From Chlorocebus sabaeus (Eukaryota; Chordata; Mammalia; Primates; Cercopithecidae), in the NCBI RefSeq assembly GCF_047675955.1, contig NC_132910.1, forward strand, positions 94,204,923-94,268,922: a DNA stretch of 64,000 bases, written 5' to 3'. Position 1 is the stretch's first letter, and every line of letters begins with the position of its first letter. A program made the translations under genes and the position numbers. The notes under the pieces were generated by a model. It worked only from the letters and a program-made list of their open reading frames with translations, did not search any database and was not told where the DNA came from. Below are positions 11,856 through 24,100 of the stretch, in pieces.

Positions 11856-13419
11856 GTGCTTTTTCTCTTTCATCCCCATCACTCAGCTCCCATTCTCAGA
11901 TCTAACATATTTGTAAAACCATGTAATTAGCAATTGAGGCCTTAGACTAAAACTTTATACAAAATTTTAATGCCCATTATGATAGCACCCACTAATCCAA
12001 TGATTAGTGGCATGACTCATTGCAAAAAAAAATCTTCCACAGACTTCTGAAAATATTTTAAAATGTTAAAAAGGACCATGGTATTATTACAGAATTTTTA
12101 GTTATGCTATAAAATAAATTTAAAGTTGGTCACTTTCAACTGAAATCTTATAAAAGAGAGTATTATACACATTTTTTTAACTAGTGGCAAAAGAAGGAAA
12201 TAAGTTTTGAATATCTTGGTATAAAAACCTAATATTTCACTTCATGCATCTATCATTCAAGAGGTATTTTTAAAATACAGTCATGGTGCTTTTGGAAGTC
12301 TAATATTATGACGTTATGTAATTTATATGAATTAATAGTATTATGTTCTCTTAGACATCTTATTTTGTAATATTCAATTTTTCAAGACCTAGTATTAACA
12401 GAAAGAAGAAAATGTTGTAGACAATTCAAAGTAATCTGTCAAGTTTTAAATTTACCAATATTTTTTTCTTGTCTACTTTGGAATAACCACTTCACTGGTA
12501 CCATTCAGCAATCTTCCTTCATCCTGTTAGTTTCTTAGCACAAAGACTAATTCCAAATTTCCTCCACTCCACCTCAAATCCACGCTCCTTCTTAATACTT
12601 CCTTCTTAATAGTTTATTTTCTATATTATTTTTGTCTTCCACTGTGGCATTATTCCCAGTAAAGACAAATATCTCTGTACCTTCACCTCCTGCCTATTGG
12701 AAAAAGGAAAGTTCCAAAATCATTCCTGTCTCTAGCATGATGGATAGATCGATTACCTCAATTCTCTTTTATCTTCGGTATCTTCCTACAACTCAACTTG
12801 GTCTTAAGTTCCCTTTTACTCAGCTCCTGTCTCCTCTAAACCACTCTTCGTAAGACTACCATAATCAACGTGTTAAATATGTTAGTATAATAGTGTTTGT
12901 AACTTGGTTAAAAAAAAAAAAAAACTCTTTAGCAAACTGAAGTAACAGAATTTTGTTCATTTTTCTACGGGGCATTTTAAATGACCTATTTCTTTAAAGT
13001 TTTGTCTGTATTACAGGGCCTTAATGTCTAGTTTCACAACTATATTAACTAAGCCTGAAGGGCGCTATATAGTTAGGCAATATTTTCCAATATAAAGAGC
13101 TCTGATTGAAGTTCAAACTCTTATTGTGAATCTTTGGAATTTGGCATGAAAGAGAACAAACATGATTGCATCTGTTCTTCCCTACTTTAAACCATCTTCA
13201 GTGTCAACATACACAATGAGTTTTGTGGTATTTCCACCTGGTTTTCTATTTTCAAAGTACTCTTTTGCATGACACAGGAATAAAAATACTTGAATTCTAA
13301 TCTGCCATTTTCCCTTACTCTCCTCACACTCTTTTGGACGGCTTATAATTTTCGATATGGTACAAAGGCTCACTAACTGGTTTTTTGCTAGAGGCCTGCT
13401 ACTAATACTGATGGCCGCT
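11856..13419. other. intergenic sequence upstream of the USP38 CpG island
   Basis: AT-rich. The part about 12480-12850 is C/T-rich and may be an L2-like relic. I see no gene; the frames at 12632 and 13182 show no family resemblance. Confidence 0.5.
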
Positions 13420-14750
13420 AAATGCTAGGTATGCCGCCGGTATTGCTCTTACTTCAATACCGACATCGCACGATAAAGGCAGTGGCATTTAGGCGCGCAA
13501 GCGCAATTCTTGATTAATGAGCCAAGGCAAAGTCTTCTCAATCCGAGTTTTGAGTTTTCCTTACTTTTCCCCCAAATGCTCTTTTCCTCGGATTTCACAT
13601 CAATAGCACTTTCTCGAGTTTTCACGAGTAACCTGACGCAGGCGGAACCGACGGAGACTAGCCGGCGAGAATCCTACGGTCGCAGCCATCTGCGCAGCGT
13701 CAGCCGGGGACGCTCCGTGCGGAAGACCGCCTGTGACTCGACACACTCTCCAGTGACGCGGTAGTCGCCGCACCTGCGCTGCGGGGCGGGAAGGAGGCTC
13801 GAGAGCCAGGGGAAGGGAGTCTACGACTCCGGGCGGAAGCTGGGGAAGCAGGGAGGGAGAGAAGGAACAAGAGAGGAAGAGACGGGCGGAGGGGCGGTCC
13901 TTGCCGGAGGTTCCTAGGTCCTTCACTTCCTGTTTGCCGGCACTTCAAAATCCGGGTCAAAGGGTGTCGCTTCGGTCTCTTTTACCCGGCTGATCCCAGC
14001 AGCCTCCGTGACAGCGCCTCCTGACTCAGCCGACAGCCGGCTTCTTCTCACGATCTGCTGAAGCCTGGACGCCCACACCTGACCCGGAACTCGGAGGCGC
14101 GCTTCCTCCACCCACCGGCTAGCAGCCCCGGACCCTGAGCGCCCGCCGACGCCGCCGGGGGTCCCGACAGGCCTCTCCGCGCTGATGCTGAGAGGGATCG
14201 AGGGCCCGGGGCGGCGGCGGAGTACGGGCCTCTGGCGCCTTAGGCCAGCCGCAGGTGTCGGTTCTTACGCTCTCCAGGCTCGCCAGCTCTCGCCCCAGCT
14301 TGGATGGGTCTCCCTGCCCCATAAATGTGGCTGCTGAGGCGGCGGTGGCGGTGGCCCGTCACGCTGCTGCTGCGGCGCTCCAAGTTCACCTCCGCCCCGG
14401 GGCTCTCCTGCCCCACCTCGGGGCTGCCGCCACCCGCTCCTTATCCTCTGGCCCTGGCCTTGCTGCGTGGCGACAATGGACAAGATCCTGGAGGGCCTTG
14501 TGAGTTCTTCGCATCCCCTGCCCCTCAAGCGGGTGATTGTGCGGAAGGTGGTGGAATCGGCGGAGCACTGGCTAGACGAGGCGCAGTGCGAGGCCATGTT
14601 TGACCTGACGACCCGGCTCATCCTGGAGGGCCAGGACCCTTTCCAGCGGCAGGTGGGGCACCAGGTGCTGGAGGCCTACGCACGATACCACCGGCCAGAG
14701 TTCGAGTCCTTCTTCAACAAGACCTTTGTGTTGGGCCTCCTTCATCAGGG
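13420..14750 (+). promoter_or_regulatory. USP38: CpG-island promoter of USP38
   Basis: GC and CpG content rise sharply against AT-rich flanks. GC boxes are visible at 13782-13790 and 13890-13897, an ETS-type site (CACTTCCTG) at about 13924, and CRE-like TGACGC words at about 13634 and 13754. No convincing TATA box sits close to the ATG. This fits a housekeeping promoter with dispersed starts, probably within about 13900-14300. Divergent antisense transcription is common at such islands but cannot be shown from sequence. Confidence 0.8.
14185..14337 (+). other. upstream ORF in the USP38 leader (50 codons)
   Basis: An ATG at 14185 opens a 50-codon frame closed by TGA at 14335-14337, 138 bases before the USP38 start. 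A second, 6-codon frame lies at 14304-14324. A third ATG at 14325 opens a 92-codon frame that passes over the USP38 ATG in another frame and ends at 14603; its context is weak (T at -3, T at +4). These matter only if transcription starts upstream of them. Confidence 0.5.
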
Positions 14751-15157
14751 CTACCACTCTCTGGACAGGAAGGATGTAGCCATCCTGGACTACATTCACA
14801 ACGGCCTGAAGCTGATTATGAGCTGTCCGTCGGTGCTGGATCTCTTCAGCCTCCTGCAGGTAGAGGTGTTACGGATGGTGTGTGAGAGACCGGAGCCGCA
14901 GCTCTGTGCCCGACTGAGCGACCTTCTGACCGACTTCGTGCAATGCATCCCCAAAGGGAAATTGTCCATCACGTTCTGTCAACAGCTGGTTCGAACGATA
15001 GGCCACTTCCAGTGCGTGTCCACTCAGGAGAGAGAGTTGCGGGAATATGTCTCCCAGGTGACAAAAGTGAGTAACTTGCTGCAGAACATCTGGAAGGCTG
15101 AGCCTACCACACTGCTGCCTTCTCTGCAGGAAGTTTTTGCAAGCATCTCTTCCACAG
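14476..15157 (+). CDS. USP38: USP38 coding exon 1 (residues 1-227)
   Basis: The exon begins at ATG 14476, which has A at -3 and G at +4, a strong Kozak context. An open frame continues nine bases upstream but offers only a GTG there, so the ATG is the start. It encodes the first 227 residues of the helical N-terminal region, including the stretch MDKILEGLVSS. The exon ends on one base of codon 228 before GTAAGG. It lies in the CpG island and is GC-rich compared with the later exons, which are AT-rich. The open frame runs on into intron 1 to 15342, but exon 2 supplies the expected continuation, so that extension is intron read-through. Confidence 0.97.
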
Positions 15158-18100
15158 GTAAGGGTCATTATCTTTCAGAATATCTCATAAAAATTCAGTA
15201 TATGTCTCTCTTGAACACACACATTCACACCATGTTTTCTTACTGCCCTGAAAACATTCTTAAGGGAGAGCAAATCCTAATACCCTCATCCCAGATTTAT
15301 TCACATTCACTACCTTATTCAGGACGTCACTTCGTACTTTAAAAACAGGCAGCATTCCCATTTTAAAGGTTGAGAACGTCCAGGTCTAAGACCTTTGGCA
15401 CTAAACAAGTTGCTTAATTACCCAGCCTCTGCTCAAGTTATTTGGAATGCTTTGAGGATGACAGCTACTGCAGAAAGCTTCCATTCATTAGTGACTAATG
15501 GTAGCATGATGTTTACCATAGTATTTGTTGTTCGTGTCTCTCTCCTTTTGTAATGAGTTTTTCCCCCATTTTTGTATTTCCCCATTTTTGAATTAATGGA
15601 TTGTGCAGTTTATTACTGGATTATCCAGTAATACTGACATTTTTTGTCTACAGTATCTAGTAGACAAAGGAGGGATACAGATAGAATGAGGGAAGGAAGA
15701 AGAGTACGAGGATTTAAATATTTGTTTTAGTGCCCATGAACTGCATTCTCAGAAAGCAGAGAAGGGTCACATGATACTTGCCTAGAAAATGCTTTCTCGC
15801 CCAGGAATTTTACCAGTACCTCTACCTTCCTTGTTCTGTCTTGGACCTTTCAGGTTTGAATAGATTCAAAACCATGTTCATTTCCGCTCTACTTGGTACA
15901 AGCATTCTCCTTCATTTATACCACCAGCGGGGACTGTCTGGCTGTTCTGACTGAACTTGTGAGGGACGTGTCCTCTTTTTATCTTAAGAACCAGAAGTAA
16001 AGGTGGAGTTTTATCAAGCGTTCTATGTTCTGATGAATTTAATATATTTATGAAAGAATTACAAACGATGTATTTGCAGTATCTGAGTTGGTTTTTCTTT
16101 TCTTATTGTAATTTTACGTCTATTGCCTGTGTTGTCATAACTGTTAGGTTCCTACCAAATTTTTTCAACTGTAGCAATAAAGGTGCTTGTCTTGGATTTG
16201 CTTAATTTGTATCCAGTTTAAGCAAAGTCTCCCGAAAATCACCTTAATTTCTACTTTAAGAGATTTTTTAAAATCTTCCTTAGAGCAATGTAATGATGAA
16301 TAGTTTTAAGTTATTCTGGAGGATCTGAAGCGGGAGTTGAAATGATACTTAAGTGCCCCCAAAAGTCACCTTAATTTCTACTTTAAGAGATTTTTTTAAA
16401 TCTTCCTTAGAAAGATGTAATGATCAATAAGTTTTAAGTTATTTTGGAGGGTCTGAAGTTGAAGTTGAAATGATACTTTATGTTTCTTTATGTTTCCTTT
16501 CTGATTAGTGATTTACAAGTTAATATTTTAGTGCAACAATAAGTCGATAGATTATGAAAAATTAAAGTAACTTATGGACTAACCATAGCAATATATTTTA
16601 GTATTCTGTCTATAGTATGAGTGATCATTGCTGTTCACTCTTAATCTTTCATTCCTGTAATTTAACATTCCTTGTAAATTAGAGTCTACGCATGAGGGTG
16701 TAGCATAATAGTCCTTCCTAATTAACACCTTTGCTGCAATTACTTTTGTGTTTTTTTGTAAAGTGTTGTTCTTTTTAAATACTTGAACGTACTTGCCATG
16801 TTTCCTTTTCTTTTTAATTAAAAAAACAGATGCATCATTTGAACCTTCTGTAGCATTGGCAAGCCTTGTGCAGCATATTCCTCTTCAGATGATTACAGTT
16901 CTCATCAGGAGCCTTACTACAGATCCAAATGTAAAAGATGCAAGTATGACCCAAGCCCTTTGCAGGTACTTGTTCATGACACTATTAATGGTAATTGTAG
17001 ATTGGGGAAGAGGAAATACTTTGTATTTTATGAGTAATGAAAAACTTACGAATGTTTAAAACTAAAATCATGGAATGACATATGTAAATATTCTCCAAAT
17101 AGATTGGAATTGTTTACCTTATAGCGTTGACAGGCATCCCAATAATTCACAAATCTATTTTCAATTCAACTTTAATTCCCAAAATATACACACATATATG
17201 CAGATGCTGATTGGATTATCAGTATACAGTATTTCACTAATTTCGTTTCTTATCATTGTTTCCTGCAACCTATTTTTCTTCTTCGTTTTTTTTTTCTTCT
17301 TTAGTAAGTATATGCTTTACTTTCTCTCTTAACCAGGCTCAATGTGTAATACACTGTTTGCCTTCGCCTGTTTGTATTTTTTTTCTTTCTCAGTTTTAAA
17401 TCAGTTTCTCAGATTTGGCAAGATACAGAATTCTAATTTGATAGCCGTTTTCTCTTAGCATTTTAAAAATAATACTGTATGACTTTTGGGCATCTATTGT
17501 TGCCGGTGGGAAGTCACCTGTCAATCTGACTCATTCCTTTGTGAGTAGTCAACTTTTCTGGAAACTTTTATGTTGTCTTTATCCTTAATGTTCTATAATT
17601 TTATTCTTACATTTCTAGGTATAACTTAATATTATTTGCCCTTCTCAGCACTTTGGCACTTTTATTCAGTCATTCATTCATTTATTCAAACCACACTTAT
17701 TGAGTACTTACCATGAATGTCAGGCAGTGTTCAAAATGTCCTCAAACAAACTGATAAAAATATCTGCCTTATAGGCTTACATTCTACTTGGGGAGGCAGA
17801 CAGTAATTTAATAACACACTTCATTGATTCCAACATGTCTTCTAATTTCAAAGATGTTTAAATGTAGAAATGCCCAGTCATTCGTGTCCTAGTTAAATTG
17901 GCATGACTTTTCTTGCCTTGGTGGTCATAAGCTAATTATGCATCTTAAAATTGAATTTGTTTTAGATTTGATTAAATATAATAAGTAAAATAATTTAGTA
18001 CGTTAGATAGTGATACATGTTTGAAAAAAAAGCAGACAAAGAGGGGTAGGAGTAGACAGGAAGGGGGACAGATTGTGGGGAAGTGGTTTGCAATTTTAAA

Positions 18101-21100
18101 TAAGATGGCTGAAGAAATCTTCACTAAGGTGACCATGAAGTGAAGACATGAAGGATGTGAAGAAGCAAACCTGTGGATATCTGAGGGGAAGAATATCAAT
18201 ACTGTTTTATAGTTCACTAATTTTCTCTTCAAAGGTGCTCATCTGTAGAGCTTACTTACTGAGTTTCTTTATTTCAATGACTATTTTTTTCTAATTGAGT
18301 TTTTTGTGTCTTCCTGTTCTTATTTAATACCTGACTGTTTTTGTTTTTTAATTCTTTTCTTGTGTGTGTGTGTGTATTAAGCACATTTAAATACAATATA
18401 AGGATTTGGACAAAAGGGTTTCTGTGCTTCTGTTATAAAATTATAATTATAAGGTAACATATAGACTGAGGTATTCATATTGAGTTCTCAGCTGCATTTG
18501 TACTAACTTCACTCTCTATAACACCAACTCTAGGGACTTTGATTTTCTCCACCTTATCCCCCTTTTCACTTCATTGTTTAAAAAGGTCTTCCTCTTCTAG
18601 CATTTCTCCTTTCTTCTTGTGCTCTTAAACATAATTGAATCAATTTATCTGTAACTTTTACTTCCAGTTTCATAGTGTTCATTTCCTCTTTGACTTTCAG
18701 AAATTTGTGAAAGTGCTTTGTATGTATGAGAAAACTCTTATGTAAATGTTTTTCCTGTTGTGTGACCTCTACCCCCATTGCTTTTAATTTATGATGATCC
18801 CCCTTGCTGTGTTTGATAATCTGTATTTTTATTCTCATCTCCTTGATATCTTTGTATTCATTGTTCTTGAAATTCTTATCTGACACCATACTGTTAGGAA
18901 TTTCTTTCTGTATCTATTCTTTTTATTTTCTTCCTTCCCATTATTATCATCACTATCAGTTCTGATCTTTATGTGGCTGACTTCCAAGTCTTTATGTAAA
19001 GTTCTCGTTGTTCATTTACTCTTAAGAAACTCTTACCTTATTCATCTCTTCATAATGTAACCCCTTCTGTGCCCTATTTAGCAGCAGCACACTTTTGTCA
19101 GTGTGACTGTAACAGCACTAAAGTGTCTTTCCCTTTGGGATGAATGTATTATAACTTGTATTTCCTCCTAGTAAAACAGATGCAGAGAATTATAGATTTT
19201 ACAGCTGGAAGTGAAATTAGAAATTAGTTGGTCCATCACTTTCATTGCATAGGGTAATAGTAGCAGATTTTCTTTACATGACATAAACTATTTAATACTC
19301 ACCACAGTCTTTTGAAATAGGTACTGTTATTGGCCCCATCTCATAGTTGAGGAAACTGAGAGGTTAAATTGTTTACCCAAGCTCATTCAGGTAATAAACA
19401 GTGAATCCGGTATTTGAACTTAAATCTGGCTCCCGGTTATGAGATAGTCACCCATGAAGACACAAACCAGGGTAGTCAGGTTTCTCATGTAGGGCCACTC
19501 TCTTAGAGGCAGAACTTACTTCATGGCCTGATATTGGTGTTTTTTTTTTTCTCTTTTTTTACTTAAATTGACACTAATTCTAGATATCTGGTCACAAACC
19601 TATAAGCAATTTTCAACTCCATCCTTTCTTCCATTCCCTTTGATTAACATAATAAGTCCATTGGATTATTTCTTTAGGACATTTCTTAAAATGATGCTTA
19701 TTGTATCCCCACTACCCTGAAGAAATCAGGCTTTCCTCGTTGCAGTTTTTTAGTTCGTCATTTTGCTAGCAGTGACTTACTTTTCTTATCTTAATCATCT
19801 GGACTCCTGATTTTTCTCTTTCAATCAAGACATTGTAGTGACTTCCACTGCCTACTAAGTTGAATTCATATTCCACTTCTTGGCATTCAGTCCTCTTAAT
19901 TTTCAAGCCTCTTCAAAAACAGTTGTAGTACCCAATTTAGGAATTTTTTTTCAAGATATATTTGGAAATTAATTTTTACCTATTTGTTTCTATGGGGAGT
20001 TGTACCCAGTTTTTGTATTACATTTCCAGTATAGCCTGTGTGATCCTATTTACCCATAATCTACCTGAAGTAATTACTCTTATAGAGAAAATGTAACTGA
20101 AAGGGATAGTGATATTTGTTTTTACCATCCTCCTCCCACTTTATACCTCCCCGTGCACTATACTTTCCCAAACACAGCAGTGATCATGTTTACAGTCATT
20201 TTCTATAATCCATAGAAATGCAAATGTAAATCTAGATACCATACCAGTACCAAACAGGTAACATTAAAATATGAAATAGGCCAAGTATAAGTTAAATGAT
20301 AGGAAATGGGATACATAAGTACCTTCTAAAAGAGAAAACTGATCATGAACTCCACTTGTCTGTTGATACAAGGAAATTGGAATCCAGTCTTATTTGATCT
20401 GATTTTTCAAAAGAAGCCTGAAATCCAGTTTTCTATGTGAAATTTCCCAATGTTTAAAACATTGGGACAAATAAAAGGGAAGGCTGCCTATAGCCCGTAA
20501 GCTGCCATGTAAAAGTGGAAATTGGTGTTATTCTCCATAAATTACAATTAAACCAAGACAATTATGATGTCTTTCATAATTTTGCCAGTTTTACTGTTAC
20601 GGTTTTAAAGTTGCATGTATATTTCTTTAGCTATATAAAGAAATGCTTTCATTTAGTTAATAAATTTGAGTTCCTACTCAGTGCCAGGCATTCAGTGCTG
20701 AGAATCCAAAGATACATGAGAGATTACTGCTGTCAAGCTCACAATCTAATGGAGGAGACAAGTCGTGGAGTACATAAATAACAAGTATATAATTAAATGT
20801 TATTTAAATAGTAAGATATTAAATCAGTATACCAGGGTTAAAAGAAAGTGTCCTTAGAATTCAAATTGACAATCACTGATACATGGTGGATAAGATTCCT
20901 ATAGTTAACCATAAAAATAGTTTATCCTGCAGTGCCTGCCTGTACCGGAGAAGAAACGAACATGTGCAAGTCCAATCAAATTGAAACAGAACTGGAATAT
21001 AATTAAAGTGTGGCAGAAAAACATGGCATTCTGTCCTGGCAGAGCTTAGTTTAAATGCCAGTACTATTATTTGATAATTGTGTGCTTGTTGACAAATTTC

Positions 21101-24100
21101 CTAACTTTTCTTCCCTTTTTAAGGACAGAAACCATACCTTATTGTTATATTCTCAGCACCAAACACAGTACCTGCTATATAATACACAAATCTTTATTTC
21201 ATGAATGCTTTCTGACTTAGTCTGTTTGGGCTACTGTAAAAAAATACCTTAGATTGGGTTATTTATGAACAATAGAAATTTATTTCCCACAGTTCTGGAG
21301 GCTGGGAAATCCAAGGTCACCATGCCTGGCTAATTTTTGTATTTTTAGTAGAGATGGGGTTTCACCATGTGGGCCAGGCTAGTCTTGAACTTCTGACCTC
21401 AGGTGATCCAGCCGCCTTGGCCTTCCAGAGTGCTGAGATTATACGCGTGAGCCACGGCGCCCAGCCTTCAGTTGCTTTCTGAAAGAGTTGTACCAATCTT
21501 CATTGTGGTAGAGATCTAACTTTAGGTAGTGTCTCTATCAGATCCCATATTACTTTTTTGTTTTTTCTTTTTTCATTAAATTGGTCAAGCAGATTTGGTG
21601 TGTGGTGAGGGCCTTTTCCTTTAGATGGAGCTTTCTGTGTGTCCTCACGTGGCAGAAAGAGCAGGGGTGCCCTCTTCAGCCTCTAATCCCAGTCACTAGT
21701 CACCTGACAAAGGCCCCACCTCTTAATACCAACACATTGGGGATTAGATTTTAACATATGAATTTTGGAGGGACACAAACATTCAGACCACAGCAGCTTC
21801 TGATCTGTGTAACATCTGATACGAAGTTTATTTATAGGTGGTCCAGAGATTGGCATACATGAAATAAGGTAAAGAATGGAAGCTTTTGAGATGTAAAGGC
21901 AGAAATGGAAAGGATGAGAAAAAGTCTGGCTGAGTAATGAAGGATAATGAAAAGCCACGGCCAAGTGGAATTTTCTACTCTCTGTGCTCTCACCCTCTCT
22001 CAGTACTCTCTTTAGACTGAGCCAAAGGGAGTTCTGGCCTTGAGACCTGTATTCTGGTGAGCCCTGTCTGGTTCTTCTCTGACAGTGTGACTTCCCATGA
22101 TGCAAAGAATCCACAGAGCCAAGGTGTACTCACACGTACCCTGCCTCTAGATTACATCTTTTTTATGTCCATATTTACATATATGTATTCACATGATTTT
22201 CTTTTAAACTAAAATTGTTTTTTAAAAAAACTGCACTGGTATGTTTTTTCCATCTTAATTCAACAATTTCTCAGCTCTTTCTATTTTAGATTCCTTATGG
22301 ATAGATTCATGTACATCTATCTTATTATTTCAAGCTCTATATGGTGTTCCATAGTATCAGTACCATAGTATCTTTAACCATTTCCTTATTGACAATCATT
22401 TAGGTTGTTTGCAGTTTTTCTATACCATAAACAGTGCTACAGTGAATGTCCTCTGTACACAAATGCAAGTGTGTCTCTGCTTTGCTACTCTGTATAAGTA
22501 GAATGGCCACAAAATTTTATGAGAATCACTCCAACAATAATTTGAAGATTCGGAATAGCTGTCAAGGACTACGTTAGTGACTTGTAACCGTCATTGCTGG
22601 AAAGGCCAGAAAAACAAGAAAAGAAATAGAATTTGTGTAGAGAATAGAGGGAACATACACATAACTTGTAGTTAACCTGCATTTGGACTGGGACCACTCT
22701 TAATATCCGAATGGACATTTTAATCTTAAAAGCAAAAACCTTAATAAAAATAACATTCCAGCGTTAATGCAGATAGTTATATAACACAATTGTTGTGAAA
22801 ATAACCGTATCAGTGAAGATGTCAGTCCTTCGGCCAGGCGCAGTGGCTCACGCCTGTAATCCTAACACTTTAGGAGGCTGAGGTGGGCAAATCACTTGAG
22901 GCCAGGATTTCAAGACCAGCTCAGGCAACCCCTTGGCAAAACCCCAGCTGAGAAAATACAAAAATTAGCCAGTTGTGCTGATGCACACCTGTGTAGTCCT
23001 AGCTACTCAGACGGCTGAGGAGAGAGGGTCGCTTGAGCCTAGGAGACGAACTTTGCAGTGAGCCGAATTAATGCTGCTGCACTCCAGTCTGGGTAACAGA
23101 GTGAGACTGTGTCTCAAAAAGAAAAACGATGTTAGTCTTTTTAACATAGTAGTTGTTATTTTAGTAATGTATTTATGTCCTTAGTATTTATATTTGCATT
23201 TTGTACAATCAAGGTATTTACTTATTGCCACGTGTATTAACATTTGGTGGAAAAGGGGCATTCACAGTATTTCCAGTATTGTAGATTAATTCATTTAATC
23301 TTCACAACAGTGCTGTAAAATAAACATGTTTATGTATAATTTACAGGTGAGGAAACAGACACAGAGAGGTTAAATAACCTATGTAGGTATTTAGGGTCCC
23401 CTAGCTAATAAATGGCAAATTGAGATTTTTAAACCAGTCACTTTGGCTTCAAAAACTCATTTTTCCCCCTTCTATTTTCTTAGTATATAATCCCAAAAAT
23501 AGGACTACTAGGTCAAATTATATGAACATTTGCTTCAGTTGCTTTCTTTTTTTTTGGAGACGGAGTCTCGCTCTGTTGTCCAGGCTGGAGTGCAATGGCA
23601 TGATCTCGGCTCACTGCAACCTCCGCCTCCCGGGTTCAAGCCATTCTCCTGCCTCAGCCTCCCGAGTTGCTGGGATTATAGGCATGTGCCGCCATGCCTG
23701 GCTAAATTTTGTATTTTTAGTAGAGATGGAATTTCACCATGTTGGCCAGGCTGGTCTTGAACTTCTGACCTCAGGTGATCCAGCCACCTTGGCCTCCCAG
23801 AGTGCTGAGATTACAGGCGTGAGCCACCGTGCCCATCCTTCGGTTGCTTTCTGAAAGAGTTGTATCAATCTTCATTGTGGTAGAGCTCTAACTTTAGGGA
23901 GTGTCTCTGTTAGATCCCATATTACTTTCTTTTTTTTCCACTAAATTGGGTTGGTATTCAAGAAAAGCACCATTAGTGCAAAATGAGGCCTTTACAATAT
24001 TTACAGACTTAGTGCTCTTCTATATATTTGAAGTTTCTTTTTGTTGTCTTTGTATAGTAGGATTTTGAAAAAGATAAAGATACCTCTTTCACAATTCAAA

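Noticed and set aside
13600..13926. 108-codon minus-strand frame in the CpG island as a divergent protein gene
   Set aside because: GC-rich DNA gives long chance frames; composition is Arg/Pro/Ser-rich with no family motif. A divergent non-coding transcript remains possible.
14467..14475. USP38 start nine bases upstream
   Set aside because: The codon there is GTG, not ATG. ATG 14476 has a strong context and matches the known N-terminus.
21683..22114. 143-codon minus-strand frame
   Set aside because: It runs through the end of an MLT1 LTR and adjacent unique DNA and shows no domain.
23420..23854. 144-codon frame as a gene
   Set aside because: It is the translation of an antisense Alu with its flank.
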